DNA from: Trichobilharzia regenti
Taxonomy: Eukaryota > Platyhelminthes > Trematoda > Strigeidida > Schistosomatidae
Length of the DNA stretch: 64,000 bases
Assembly (NCBI GenBank): GCA_944472135.2
Contig: OX235270.1
Span: 46,004,352-46,068,351 of the forward strand
Reading direction: 5' to 3'
Shown here: piece by piece, positions 33,717-46,117 of the stretch
Layout: each line of letters starts with the position of its first letter
Numbering within the stretch: the first letter of the stretch is position 1
The notes under the pieces: model-generated
Databases searched by the model: none
What the model was told of the DNA's origin: nothing
Seen by the model: the letters and a program-made list of their open reading frames with translations, nothing else
Made by a program: the position numbers and the translations under genes

Positions 33717-34949
33717 TAGTCATACACACTAGTCAGCTCAGCTCACTAAACAAGTTTTCAATTTGGTGAACTTTAACCTTCTTGAGTTACCATGTTGGTG
33801 TAAAAGCTAACACTGTTTATTAGATTTTGCTGTTTTCTGTCTTCTCTCACCCTCTCTTTTCTTCCATAGATTGATAGTATATAAATTGATGGTAACTTAA
33901 ACTAAAAATTGTGATACTTATATTCTGGATGCGTTCATCTTATAATGTTTTCGCGATTACCTTTCAAACATTGAAGTATGAAATGTTATTATTTATAACC
34001 ATTGTAATTTCAGGTAGTTTGCAGGTGATGAGAGCCTGTGAAATATAATGATATCATTTTATACTGTAGACTTGATGTTTTTGCGCTCTCGAAATACTTC
34101 AATGCTACGTTGGTTTATAACCGTATGAAATATTTCCGTTTGAAAGGATTAAGAATTGGTACACTTACTTAATGTGATATGATGCTATCTGTCTTCTGTT
34201 TAGGTTTTGGAAATCTGAATTCGGAGCCGACATTTGTTTGGGAGATATGCCTAGGAGATTTAGAAGTGATATTCAATACACTTGTCGTATTTATTATATT
34301 CATTCTGAGCGCACATTTGTACGTCGAGAGTAAAGTAAGTTTGGGTTTTTGTGGATAAGTGCTATTATTTCTTCAAGTCTTATAAGGTTCCTAATAATAT
34401 CTTTACAGGTATTAACAATTTCTGCCAGTAATTACAAAGTTGCATACAAATTGTCAGATGTGATCTCCAGCAGTTTTTTTCTTGAAGTCATTATTATTTC
34501 CAGAGATAAACCTTACTGGGATCAATTTGATTGCAGTGGACCTACCGAAATTACGTGCACGTTAAAGTTTATTAGTCTGCTGTTACTGAGTGTTTAAATG
34601 ATATGTTCCACCATAGACTTTGGTGTGAGAAACCAATAGTAGCTCACTCTATCTCTTTGTATGTTCCTAAAAGACTTGTAATTTTTGTATGTTTGTTATA
34701 TTAAAGTGCACCTGTTTGTCTAAACGAGACAGAATGTAGTGGACTAGAAAACTGACAAAGTCCTTTTCATTTTTTTCGAAAGAAGCCATTGATCTAACAT
34801 TCACTGGACACATATGTTGTTGTTAAATAGAATATGATCAAAGATCAAGATCTAAATGTTGACTGTGGTTCTACCTACCTTTCAAATTCACTCACTAAGA
34901 GAATATGACTAGAAAGTATTGGTTTGTATGAATTCGATTAACCAGTTAC
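33717..34949 (+). other. Intronic or intergenic spacer
   Basis: No supported gene. A block at 34207-34334 with acceptor- and donor-like ends does not fit the phase of the zinc-finger gene. Confidence 0.35.
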
Positions 34950-35115
34950 AGGATTTCATCACGAACTGACCGGTTAGAGAACGATTGGGAAACCTGGGAG
35001 TACGGGACATCTCTTTCGTCCTAGTTTGGGACTCTTCACTCTACTCACCCACCGGGGTTCGAACCCAGGGCCTTCCAGTTACAAGGCGAGCTCCTATACC
35101 ATTAAGCCACTGTGA
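34950..35115 (-). mobile_element. Hammerhead-bearing SINE, copy f
   Basis: tRNA-like head at 35111-35054 with B-box GGGTTCGAACC, followed on the minus strand by a hammerhead-like body at 35046-34990: GAAGAGTCCC, loop, GGACGAAA, then the stem-I return ACTCCCAGG. The core start (CUGA) is degraded. Phrases of about 38 bp resembling AAGTATTGGTTTGTA flank it at 34915 and 35311. Confidence 0.7.
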
Positions 35116-35732
35116 TCCGATCCAGTGGCTAGACCATGAATCCCAAATCCTGCCAATCCAATACATAGCGCGATCCCTAACCAATGTCTTCGGCAAGTAT
35201 TTGTCCTCACGCCCGACCTGCTGTATCCTACTGACCACGACTTCTCACTAAAGGCTCACGTAACCACCTACCTGAATATGGCCAGTTGCTAGTGAGCATC
35301 TCATTGATATTCAAGTATTGGTTTGTAGAGATTTGATTAACTGGTCACAGTTCTTTACACTCCAGCTTTGATTTTTATTGCAGAATTAATAACTACAGAT
35401 TTTCCACCTTATACAAACACTACTGTATTCCCATTGGCTGTCGTCCATTTTATCCATTTAGGTTGATTAGTGATTTTCCACACTTACTGCGTAATTACCA
35501 CCTCTTTCCCTAATCTCCGCTTAGTTGCCCCCTCCTAGACTGCACCGCATATTACGCAATGCATCTCCTATGACATAGTTACCATTATGTTAGATATAAA
35601 CACGATTCTGTAGCTCTTGAAAACGATTTGTCGAGAAGAAAATTTTTCTCCGTTATGTCTTCTTATATTAAGGGTAAATTAGTTACCACCTAAGTGATAG
35701 TATACATATCTCCCTATCTTTTTTAAATCTAG

Positions 35733-38700
35733 ATAGTGGTCGAGCCTTCTTATCCAAGTTACATATTACTCATATGACGACACATACTTCTGATAGACCC
35801 TATCCTTGTCCAGTAGACGGTTGTTCATATGTTGCTCGTACAGCTGGTCGACTTGCTCAGCACAAAATTATTCATGGTCAAGGTATGTAAATCTTATTTT
35901 TATACAAACGCTTTTTTCATTAAGAGTAAATGATCTGTGAAAAATCACACTGCACTTTCTTTCTGTCATTTAATATTTACTTAATAGACAAGCAAGTCAG
36001 TATAGAATCTTACAAAATTGTATAACCATATAAATTAGTACACCTCACAATAACAGAAATGAATTCCATAGAATTAATTTGTAACCAAATACCAGAATAT
36101 GGTTAATTGAAGCTTAAAAACGTATCGACAACACTCATCTTCAATAACATTGTAGCTTGTAAACGTTTAAAACCAAGCAAGTGTTGGTATTTTGTGTGGG
36201 TGTATCTTTGTGCACAAACGAAAACAGAAACACTTTGTACCAGTGTTTAAAAATTCACTTCTGTGTGCAATTAAAGTTTAATTCTTTCTCGCAAGACCGA
36301 TCTTGAAAAAATTCCCTATTTAGATATTTAGGAAGCAAAACGACTGAGTGAAGAAATATTTACATTTCAATTAGATCCTCATCTCTGGCTTAACCTTCAT
36401 TGCACTATCAGATTGGTAGTATCAATCTCTAAAGGCAGCAAGAATAACAGTTTTGCTAGAATATGATTTCGTATTTTAATGGGCTTTTATTAGCTGTGAT
36501 ATTTTGATGTCAAACTAAAGTAAGGGTTTAATTTACTTGAATTCAGTTAATTTAGGCAAAATGAAAAGAAAAATGTCTAATACATTATCGTTGTTTGTAT
36601 TTCGTTGAAATAAGTGGCAACATACATTTTCGTTCATTGTAATTTAAATTACTGTTAAGCACAATGACTATCGCAGTTTTATTGCTCGCTGACTAGCGTG
36701 ATAATTACGATGCCCATAAGTCGTGTCACAAATGTTTCAAGGTGTATTGATAGGAGAAAGGGAACTGTGGTGACATATAAATCCATAATAAAGTAATTTT
36801 ATTTGATAAACACAGCGACTTTTTTTACTAATGCCATTTGGAGCACTATATATTGCTTGTAGTCATATCAAGAACAAGGAACTCTAACATTTAATATGGA
36901 AGCATAAATTCATTGACAAACTCACTGTCCGAGTTTGATTGCATTTTTTCAGGTCGTCGTTTCTCTTGTGATTACTGCGAGTACAGTGCTACCACATCTT
37001 CCAACCTTCGTCGCCATGCCCGAATTCATGCTGGGGCCAGGCCGTATTTATGTCCACATTGCACCCATCGTACTAGCGAGTTGGATGCTTTAAAAAAACA
37101 TGTATTAGACTCCGGAAGACATCCAGGTTTGCCATTATACGTGTGTCTGTGGTGCAGATTGGAATGCAGCACAGTATGCGTTGGATTTAATTCTTCGAAT
37201 CTTGCGTGGCGCCATTTACTCAATGAACACTCACCTGAGATTACAAAACTACAGACATTCAGTCGAATCGGTCGATTATCTGAGAAGTTGCTTTCAGAGG
37301 TAAGAATACCCGTAGTTTTATGTTCTAATCACCACGTTTTCTTTGCTTGTGTGATCCTTGAAACAATGTCTAGCTTATTCTAAACACCTTTCACCCGTAT
37401 ACGGAGTTTCTGCTTTTTCTGTTTTCCATGCATAGGTGGTAATATTATTCACATTGTATGCATGAATTTGTAGACAATACATGACTGGATATAATAAGTC
37501 GGTTGGCAATATAGTGATTTCTTAACAGTTAAGTATAACAATCAATTGGTTGATCTAAATCCCACGAACAAGTAGTTAACCAATGTGACACTTCTAAAAT
37601 ATATAAATCCTTTTATACAACCATTACTCTAACTGGATATTCCCTTGTAATAAGTAGTTTTAAAATATGATCGGTCGAAGACCTTTGAGTATGATCGGTA
37701 GTGAATTAAAAATGTTGCTTGAATGTAGTGGGCTGTGAGTTACAAGTAACCATACCAACAGTAGAACAGAAAGATAATGAACTGAAATCCATTGACAGCT
37801 TTCAAAATACGTATCGAATAGGATGTTTATGTCTAGCTACTATGTACTTCAAGCCGTTACGCCATCTAGAATAATGATAGAATAGAAAAGAGCTCACCTT
37901 AGTCATCTTATCAACTAAAAAATTAAAATGTAAATATAATTTTGTGGAATCAGTAATAGCGTAAAAAAGTTATTGCCTGACTTCTATTTGTTACTACTAA
38001 TTGTCGACTTTTCCCCACTGCCTGACATGCATTAAAATCTACTGCATATTTCAGTTCAATTGGTTTTGTGCGATAGGATTATATCGGAATAAAGCTTGGT
38101 TTTTCCAAGATAGGGATTTATCGTCAATATATGAAGTCTTTAATTGTCAGTCTACGTCGTTTTGTCTAGTTTGGATGTGCTGCTTGGGGTTCACTAAATA
38201 ATAAATAATAAATTCTGTGTAACACAGATTAAAGTCGATGGTATTGACAGGAATTTATTGATTGCCTTATCCTAATATAACTCGAGGATTTTATTGTTTT
38301 GATGTTCGTATTTCTCAATAAATTAAATACTAAAAAGATTTGTTTTTATTAGAATCTTTTTGTATCGAGTTCCATCCGATTAAGTCGGACACACCTGTCT
38401 CTTACAAAAATAATGCCCTACAAGCATGAAGGTAATCTATTCTGTTCATTACCACACTTTTGTTTTACCTCAGGTTGTGATGTAACTGTTGTTACGATCT
38501 GGTAAACCATGAGCTGTCTGAACCTAATGTCCCAACAGAAACTACTCTAATCTCAACGTTAACCACACCAATACCACCGACAAGCGAAAAGAATCCTCTT
38601 TTTCACTTGCGACTAGCAATTATAGTAGTTTCCGTTAGCATAATAAGTTCATGTAGCTCTCAGTTCAATCTGCGTTAATACCAGGGACGGTATGTTGATG

Positions 38701-41509
38701 TTATCAGATTCTGGACTTTGATCAAATATTCCTCCTACAGTACATATGTCTGATGGGTATGGCAAATTTGTTGTTTATTACATTTGAATAGGAGTGACAC
38801 TACACCATACCAGCATGCTGAAGATGATTTCTTGCTGTAAACGATGCGGTGAGTTTGACGTTGACGGTACTGGTTGCACGTTCTATTGGATTCTGACCTC
38901 CGGACTGGAACAAGGTGGTATCTTTGAAAATGTTGGTTAGTCGTTGGTATTCTCCATTGTATTTCAACGTCATTTATGTGTCTGATTCTAATGTGTTTAA
39001 TCAGCGTGTTCTTACGTCTGCAAACTTTGGAGGCTATAAATCAAGGATGAAGATTTGCACTCTAAACTGATTTTCACTTAGTGACTTCACACTAAATTGT
39101 CCACGTGTGCGGCAGACTGTACCTAACCGCCTTTGAATATCATCGTCTTATCTAGAAGCAGTTTCATGCAATAGTATCGTAAGTTGAACAATAATTTTTG
39201 TCACCGACATTCTAACGGAGTGTCTAAACGTTTCCATCGAATTTTCTCTCAGTGGGAGAATGAATTTGCAAAAACTGTCCAAATCATCTGCACCTAACTA
39301 CCGAAAGGAGCAATCTAACCTTTCAGCCATAGTATATGCTCCTGAGATCCAATTTAAGTAGGTTTTCGTATCCGTGATACAAAGCATCAGACGTAATTTG
39401 TGAGTTTTGGGTTATAAATAATTTCTAATATGTCTATCCTAACATTGTCATTTTCTGTAGAGGAGTCTGCGGGGCATGATATCTTCAAATCATCAAGCGA
39501 CTCCATAGTTTTAGGCTAGTGCTGCATCACTTTTTCTAAGCGTAAATGACTCATATATACTTTCTGCCTACCCATTAAAACCCACAGCTGATTATCTATG
39601 TATTCTAAAGCAACACTTTACCTTTGAGTATTTACACTGATCGATGCTATGTTGGCTGGTGTTCTGGATTTGCTGTATATTTAAGCGATTTACTGGAAGT
39701 CACTTCTCTGGAAGAATTAAGACAGCGAATACGGATTGTGTTCCAGAAAATTACTGACACCAGACCACAGTTTAGAGCAGAAAAGCATCAATTTTACCTA
39801 CAGTTAGTACAGTACTTAGAGTCTACCTTTGACTCGAATGAACAACTACATGTTCTTGTTAGTACAAAAGCTATTTAACAAATGTTGTTACCAAAGAGGT
39901 GATCAATTTTTTTCTTTCCTGGGGGTGACTACCTACTACTGAGCTGTACACAATCTACAAACTACTGAACCACTTATTACCTGAGAATTATCCGTTGGTC
40001 TGGTCCAAAGAGTGTGTGATCATAAACTCAAAAACATTCTCGGACAGAAACTGTTGCTTACACGTGATCCTAAACTACCCATTAAAGTTACAGTAGACAA
40101 TTTACCAACAGGAGTGAATGCCGTACAACTACATGGATTTCTTTACAAGACACAAAAGACTGTTATTCACATCTCACTACGGCAGCAAAGCGTTACACGG
40201 AGATAGAGAATGCTCTTATCTTAGTTTGTGCTGTTTAAAAGTTTCATAGGATGCTATAGGGCAGAAAGTTTGCGCTGGGCACGGCTTCAGCTTAAAATAT
40301 CTCTACACAGAAGACTTCGGCCATATGTATACTCTCTCTCCCATAATAAGTAAGCACCCCTCCTGTAACAAGTAAATGGTGACTGCATACTTGAAAACAG
40401 AAATCCATGTTCATAATTTTTTAACTTTCACCACCGAGCAACTACCGATTGCAGCAGAGCAAATAAGGCCGATCATACCTAGAGAGGATATCTCATAACA
40501 AGCTATGAGTTCTGACCGAAACTCTTGGCCTGCAACCTGTCAAACTATAACCTCAAGCAACTACCCTCCAGTGTCACGGTCTCAGCAGTGTTAACGACTG
40601 CTTAGTGTTCGTAAAACGAATGGTTATATCTTGTGACACACTGCGCTGAAATGGTCGTAATAGACACTTAGGAATTGTAAACCAGAAGTTAGGCATACTC
40701 GACAGGTATGAATGCTTACATGACAACTCAATCCTTTTTTGGTAATACTGTTGAATATTCTTCTTTATGTCAAGGGAGTGTATAATATTTTTAACAAGTA
40801 GCTGGCGCTTCGTCAATCTGTTGTAAGTTGAAATCTATCTTTATAATCGCCAATGGTTCATGAATTGATATTGGGTACATATTTATTCTAAATTTATATA
40901 TATATACTTATTAATTCTATATTTGTCATAACTGCACTGAACTGAATGAGAACCGTGATCGCATAATCAATCGCAATATGCTCGAGAAATGATGATATAC
41001 TGCTTTATGCGGGATCCTATCTATATTGAATCACTGTTTTTAACTGACGTAGTTAAATATACTTATTTTTCTTGCAAAACTGAAGAATTAAAACTAAGAC
41101 CTCATAGAAACCCTTAATCGTGTAAACATAATGTGGTTTTGATGTTCAAATTTATTTTCTAGGGCTATACTTGTTTGTTTATTTGGAATCTTTTGCAGTT
41201 TGAAATAACAGGTAATTGTTTTTCACATGCATACGTCCACTGACAAACACTTTTCCTGTACTTTCATTATAGCGGGATGTCACCCGTATTTTGGGTATTT
41301 ACTGGCCAGAAAGCGACTCAACTCAATCACCAGAAAAGACTAATGTTAGACAGTCAATTGTCGTGAGCCCTCATCGAAATCAAGGATCAGAAATATCTGG
41401 ACATAAGTCACAGTTTCCAAGGGCAAATGAACTTCTAAACTTAAAAGCTGACGAGGAAATTATGAAAAATATCTCATGTACTCCTGAGGAGGCTTCAAGC
41501 ATAAGTTAG
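35733..41509 (+). CDS. C2H2 zinc-finger protein, last three exons
   Basis: Exons 35733-35882, 36953-37299 and 41273-41509 have GT-AG borders and consistent phases (1, 0), ending TAG. Finger A: YPCPVDGCSYVARTAGRLAQ then H-x3-H. Finger B: FSCDYCEYSATTSSNLRRH. Finger C: YLCPHCTHRTSELDALKKH with a long H spacing. Finger D: YVCLWCRLEC ... WRHLLNEH. Exon 1 opens inside an earlier finger (LHITHMTTH), so more 5' exons exist; 28389-28455 is one candidate. The last exon is Ser/Glu-rich without a domain. Multi-finger proteins of this kind bind DNA in the nucleus. The 3.97-kb last intron contains a Gypsy relic. Confidence 0.8.
37300..39623 (+). other. Intron of the zinc-finger gene
   Basis: AT-rich, no gene seen. 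Sequence from about 38450 onward may be further decayed retroelement leading into the Gypsy relic. Confidence 0.4.
39624..40330 (+). pseudogene. Ty3/Gypsy-type pol relic (RT end and RNase H)
   Basis: At 40040-40206 the phrase DPKLPIKVTVDNLPTGVNAV is the RNase H start of Gypsy-type Pol, in which the consensus has VDASPTGVGAV. At 39990-40020 a WSKEC phrase precedes it. At 40201-40330, other frames give EIENALILVCAV and MLYGRKFALG, the next RNase H motifs. The frame at 39624-39878 (SLEELRQRIRIVFQ) may be an earlier part of the same element but is not recognised. It lies in the zinc-finger gene intron and is heavily decayed. Confidence 0.65.
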
Positions 41510-42061
41510 CCTCAAAATTTTCTCTTATTCCATTTCAAGATATGATTTAGAAAATTTTCAGACAGTAATTTATTGACTAGATGTAAAGAGATCGCTGAAA
41601 AGTAGAATACGAATTTGGAAGTATGCGTAGTTGACCTTCTACTGATTGTGTCCTCAAGTTTACTGAAAAAATCCAACTTTCAGACACTGAGCTATGAGTT
41701 GAAACTCCGTCTTCCTTGATGAGTCTAGTATTCAGATGACGATTATGACCACATGTGGCTGCTCTTCAGGAACATCGGTTGCTTATTCACAAAAGTCTTG
41801 CCTACTAACATCACAACCAGCAATCCGTCTTTCGTTTTCTTGAAATTTATAATGCACTCAGATATACAACAACTTATGGCTTTCATTAGTACTTCAAATA
41901 AATTCTAAGTGAAGCTTTTGCTCTAAACTTTTTTCTCCAAGGCGCCAAAGTCACAATATTTGGTAGATGATACACTGCATACTGTTTCCAAGTCTAAGGC
42001 TTAAGTTTTTAAAAAGACAGTCAGAAAATGATTTAATTTTCATTTTTCTATTTTTGATTAC

Positions 42062-42236
42062 AGCTTGATTCCACACTGTATTTTTGGTACAAGTATGGAA
42101 TTTTCAGCATGGATATCGGTAGCCCAAATTTTGCAGGCCGACCATAGATATCAGGTGTGCGTCGGCAGGGGATCGAACCTCGGACAATGTATGTGGTCGG
42201 CGAGAGTCCTAACCACTGTGCCACCGACGCACAAAA
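42062..42236 (-). mobile_element. tRNA-headed SINE with LINE A-like body
   Basis: Head at 42236-42158: GTGCGTCGGTGGCACAGTGG (A box region) and GGTTCGATCCCC (B box), closing with GACGCAC. The body reads GGCCTGC, TTGGGCTACC and TCCATG, resembling the leader/N-terminal part of LINE A (minus strand near 18470-18430), and then GGAATTTTCAGCAT in inverse sense as in the LINE A 3' region near 15145. This family therefore differs from the RTE-tailed SINEs. Confidence 0.6.
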
Positions 42237-42254
42237 AAAAATAATAAATGGATA

Positions 42255-42400
42255 TGTCTCAGAAAATGGAGGCCGTTGAGTGACATCAAGCGAAACTCAA
42301 ATGGGAAACCATGGTTAGGCGTGTGTGTTGAGAGTAACATGGAGGAAATCGTGTGAGTGGGCGATGGAAGCTTATGGGCAATCGAAAAATGACATGAGCT
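42255..42400 (+). pseudogene. RTE 3' coding fragment
   Basis: Matches LINE C at about 31835-31985 (GGTGACATCGCGCG-like to GAGGAGATCGTGTGA-like region), with several stops. A remnant without function. Confidence 0.6.
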
Positions 42401-43160
42401 ACCCTTGCGACTTTGAATTATATTGCTGAAAATTTGTGGTGTACATATTAGAAATGCTCAACTTTTGTTTACGAACTTTCACTTAGACCTCTGAACATGA
42501 TACGACACAACGACTGTGGTGATGGTGACTGAAAGCTCTTTTCCGCAATTAGGGAACGTCCTGATGGGTATTTTCCACGATCATTAGGTAATAGCTAACA
42601 CAGAGTTTTTTGTCTTTTTTTTCTTTAGACTATATTGTGTAGTTTTCACTTTAGGAAACATCTGTATGGGAGCGCACTAAAAACAATTTTTAACATTTAT
42701 ATGCTCATATCAAGGCCTTTATTATCATCAGAGTACCATTACGTTTGCTTCCTAGCTCCGCATCCATTTAACTGTTATTTTTTTTTTAATTAAGAGAGGT
42801 ATGTAAACTCAGGGTTTATTTGGGTATGTGAGCACTTGCAATGTTACGGTATAAAAACTCAACACTTTTGTTCGATCAACATTGTAACTTCTGAATTCAT
42901 CTTGATTAATGGATTATTAAAAACAGTGGGAAGTGTTTTTCTTTACTCACCACATTGCCTGAACCTTTTCATTTCATTAACACGTTCTGTTTAATTCTCT
43001 TTTTATCCTAAACCCCTTCAGCTCATTTAAAATTTGAAGAAAATTCAGATCATGACGACTTATCAGAATGCAGTGTGATCCAAATAGGTTCAGGTGCACT
43101 CTGGTCATGTAATACAACTCAATAGACTGTACCCAGTTTGTAAATTCGACTATATATAAA

Positions 43161-43162
<2 letters not shown>
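42401..43162 (+). other. Intergenic
   Basis: No gene or repeat recognised. Confidence 0.35.

Positions 43163-43204
<42 letters not shown>
43163..43204. repeat. (TA)n microsatellite
   Basis: About 20 AT units in a row, downstream of the membrane-protein gene. Confidence 0.9.
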
Positions 43205-43416
43205 TAATGTACAGCCTAGATGATGATTTCGTCGGAAAGAAAATATTCTTCTGATTGTAAATTCGAATTCTTTTCCATTGTTCGAAATGTTTTTTTTTGA
43301 AAAGCTTGAAAATAAAACTTGTTAACAAAATGTAACTTTTTGTATGATACTTGTTAATAATGGTACAACATGTCATTGACATACTGGTATATCTTGATAC
43401 AGTGTAGTAATTCCGC

Positions 43417-45135
43417 TTAGTTGCCGAACTTGACATCAAATGGTATTACACTGGCTTTTATTTGCTGTTTAATTCGAATAACTAGATTGATCTGTCCAAT
43501 TAGAGCTGATTTTAAAAGTAATCTAAACTGTTCTCTATACATTTTATGCAGTTTTATGTACAGATGTATACGATAGATAGCCAATGAAGATATCCATAGG
43601 GTAACCATAATGAATAGGCTTACAACTATCCACAAACTTAAACTGATCTTACCTTTCCATGCCCAATAACTTTCATGAACTTGTCCTATGGCCCTAGTAT
43701 GTGTCTCTTCTCCCATGGTGCCGACTACAACCTGTTCAAATTCTCTCCATATATTGAGGAAAAATCCAATGATTAGTCGAGTTACAGCTCCTCCTTCTAA
43801 GTGACATTCTCTCACGGATGTGGCACCCAAGTTGTCAGTTGTAAAGCCTGTGGGACATTGAAGGCAACCTCCACTTGACGGATAATCTGTCTCACCTAAA
43901 TAGTAACCTTTAGGGCATAGATGGCACCCGTCAAATGCATATGGTGTTCGAGGAGCGTGACCTGGAGGACAAGGATGACATATGGGAGACCACTTTGTTA
44001 ACTGATATGCTGACGAATTTGACAGTAGTATTGAACTTTTATTCAAAGTGTAATTTCCAAGGTGGGCTAGCGACTTTAATAATGGAGGCGGATGGTAGGT
44101 TTGACTACCAGGTGGACATATGGAACGTACACGCGTCGGGATGTCATATATGTTCAATTCGTCTTTTATGACTGATTTTCTTATTTGCTCGTCCAATTCA
44201 TCTTTAAACACCGAGTGAATGTAGCGAAAGTGATCACCTGCAGGGTTCGATAATAAGAAAAGTGGTTGACTCGACAAATCTATAAGTATGGCTAACTCAG
44301 TGTAGGTACTATTCGGTGACACAAATGGTATTTGATCAGTGGGTTTAGCCAACTGAATTAATGGCATCACCCGTAGTATTATATCATGACACGGACTTTG
44401 TTGATATTGACTAATACTGATTTTTGAATTGCACCAGGCTTTTATATCACTCAGTGTTTGTGTAAGCTGTTTCTCTGTTATGATCACTTTAGAATATGAT
44501 TTAAATGCATAACTCCATATTATTGTAGGCGGAGTGTAAACACGAAAAGCGAACTGAATTTGTCTTACTATTTTGTTACCTCGTGAGGGAAAAACCCACT
44601 TCTCTTTAACTCCGATCATAGTTTTTGATCTAAGACCTATACACGATATAGTTTCCATTTCATAAACAAACACTAGCTGTTTGTTTCCTGCTGTAGATGC
44701 TCTGTATTTAGGTTCCAAATTTGGTTTTACACCTTGTTTTCCATCATTCTTGGGTGGATTTTGCGTCATAGGTATTTCACTAACTCCAGTTAACGGCATA
44801 TATATTGTTAGAACTTCTCCAACATGAATCACCTCTCCTCCTCTGTTAAACCATACTGTTATAGTGTTAGCTAAACTCTCCTCTTTTATTTGAGAATTTA
44901 CTAACAACCATTCACTCATATTTTTCTTTTCTTCAATCTTTTTCAGCCAACATGGCAGATATAAATGTTTTCCTGCTGGTATCCATAGTGTGTGTGTGAT
45001 GACTTCTTCGGGGTTAAGAAATTTTATATTACATAGTATAAGATAAAATAGGTTATTTAATACTACTGGCTTCATTGATACTTTGAGTAAAGCAAGAAAA
45101 ATAGTAATGCTGTAGATATTTGAAGTCGTGATCAA
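43417..45135 (-). CDS. Single-pass membrane protein with Ig-like and ephrin-receptor-like Cys repeats
   Basis: A 572-codon uninterrupted frame. N-terminal hydrophobic stretches (residues about 8-20 and 25-40) can serve as signal peptide; the true start may be the second Met, at residue 21. Residues about 50-170 look Ig-like (LYLPCW ... TVWFNRGGEV ... MP ... ETISC). Residues about 395-450 hold the Cys-rich GCC2/GCC3 or ephrin-receptor-like repeat: CHPCPPGHAP, CHLCPKGYYLGE, CLQCPTGFTTD. A clear membrane helix follows at about 500-525 (LWIVVSLFIMVTLWISSLAI), then a basic cytoplasmic tail of about 45 residues. It is probably a surface or secretory-pathway receptor-like protein. An upstream non-coding exon is possible. 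No close named homologue is recalled. Confidence 0.75.
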   Translation of the reverse strand: MITTSNIYSITIFLALLKVSMKPVVLNNLFYLILCNIKFLNPEEVITHTLWIPAGKHLYLPCWLKKIEEKKNMSEWLLVNSQIKEESLANTITVWFNRGGEVIHVGEVLTIYMPLTGVSEIPMTQNPPKNDGKQGVKPNLEPKYRASTAGNKQLVFVYEMETISCIGLRSKTMIGVKEKWVFPSRGNKIVRQIQFAFRVYTPPTIIWSYAFKSYSKVIITEKQLTQTLSDIKAWCNSKISISQYQQSPCHDIILRVMPLIQLAKPTDQIPFVSPNSTYTELAILIDLSSQPLFLLSNPAGDHFRYIHSVFKDELDEQIRKSVIKDELNIYDIPTRVRSICPPGSQTYHPPPLLKSLAHLGNYTLNKSSILLSNSSAYQLTKWSPICHPCPPGHAPRTPYAFDGCHLCPKGYYLGETDYPSSGGCLQCPTGFTTDNLGATSVRECHLEGGAVTRLIIGFFLNIWREFEQVVVGTMGEETHTRAIGQVHESYWAWKGKISLSLWIVVSLFIMVTLWISSLAIYRIHLYIKLHKMYREQFRLLLKSALIGQINLVIRIKQQIKASVIPFDVKFGN

Positions 45136-45507
45136 TCAATGGCAATCGATAATCTGCGTAAATATGATTTTTCTTGTACAAGGGAAGATCATTCTCTGAT
45201 TAAATCTCGCACTGAGACACAAAATGTGTCATTTCAAGTTGAGGAAGCAAGCGTAAAAATAGCAAAGGGAGGTGTAGTGAAATTAAAATAGGCTAATATT
45301 AACAGATCTAATAGTAAAATGACGACTGATGGGTATTCCCAGAAGTGACTGCATCAACAGTATTTTGAATTGTTTTAGGTGCCACGAAGAGTTTCCAGTT
45401 ATCTTCAGGGCCCCAAAGCGACTGAAACCAACATGCAATGACTTCATATAAGTATAAAACTTGGGCACTGTGATAGGGTATAACTCCATTATGGATAAGA
45501 TTTTATT

Positions 45508-45614
45508 TTGATAAATCACACAGTGTTGTACAATAATATTAATATATTATATTATTTTTATATATTGATATAATATCAGTTAATATTACTGTACAACACT
45601 GTGTGATTTATCAA
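45508..45614. mobile_element. Palindromic MITE-like element
   Basis: Arms of about 34 bp (TTGATAAATCACACAGTGTT and its inverse, extending to TAATATTA) around an AT-rich centre. The arms resemble those of the palindrome at 59026-59161, indicating one family. Confidence 0.65.
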
Positions 45615-45831
45615 TGACTTCATAGTTTGGTGCTGCATTTTGACCCGTTCATCTCCAGCTCTTTTCCAGACCAAATCAGTGTCATGTTTGCCACTCAATT
45701 GTAGTTGTAAAGCAAAATGGCAAAACACGTGTTTTAAATGTTATGTTTCCTAAAGTGAAACATTTATATATCTCTTCTGACTTCGCAACTAATTCATTCC
45801 CATGTGAAACTGATGCTTGTCCTACAACAGA

Positions 45832-46112
45832 GTATTATTGTTGGTGGCAGTTGGAGGCAGTCGTCAAGAAGCTTTGGACCTAGGTTTCGTACTAGTTGGC
45901 ACTTGTCAGCAAGGCGCATCTCCAACCTTTAAGGAACTCATGTCCCTTCTGAGATTCGAACCCGCGTCACCCAGTGCTGCAGTCAGAGACGTTACCACTG
46001 AGTTATTCGGTCTCGCGATCGACCTCATGTAGGACTGTAGTGGGTACTTTGATTGGACACTAGTAACTAATGTGATGTGTTTGGTGCAGACTGAATTCTT
46101 TCAGTCAGGTTT
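45832..46112 (-). mobile_element. tRNA-headed SINE-like repeat
   Basis: The minus strand gives AACTCAGTGGTAACGTC (A-box-like) and CGGGTTCGAATCTC (B box) at about 46005-45950. Its flanking phrases (AGTTGGAGGCA, GACCTAGGTTT, TTGGACACTAGTAACTA) recur, partly inverted, at 46688-46870. Confidence 0.55.
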
Positions 46113-46117
46113 GCTAT

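Noticed and set aside
34207..34334. Exon-like block with an acceptor and a good AAA|GTAAGT donor
   Set aside because: The open frame ends in phase 0, which creates a stop in the zinc-finger exon at 35733, and the translation shows no finger motif.
43163..43204. (TA)n as part of a coding frame
   Set aside because: The frame across it is a repetitive Ile/Tyr run produced by the microsatellite.
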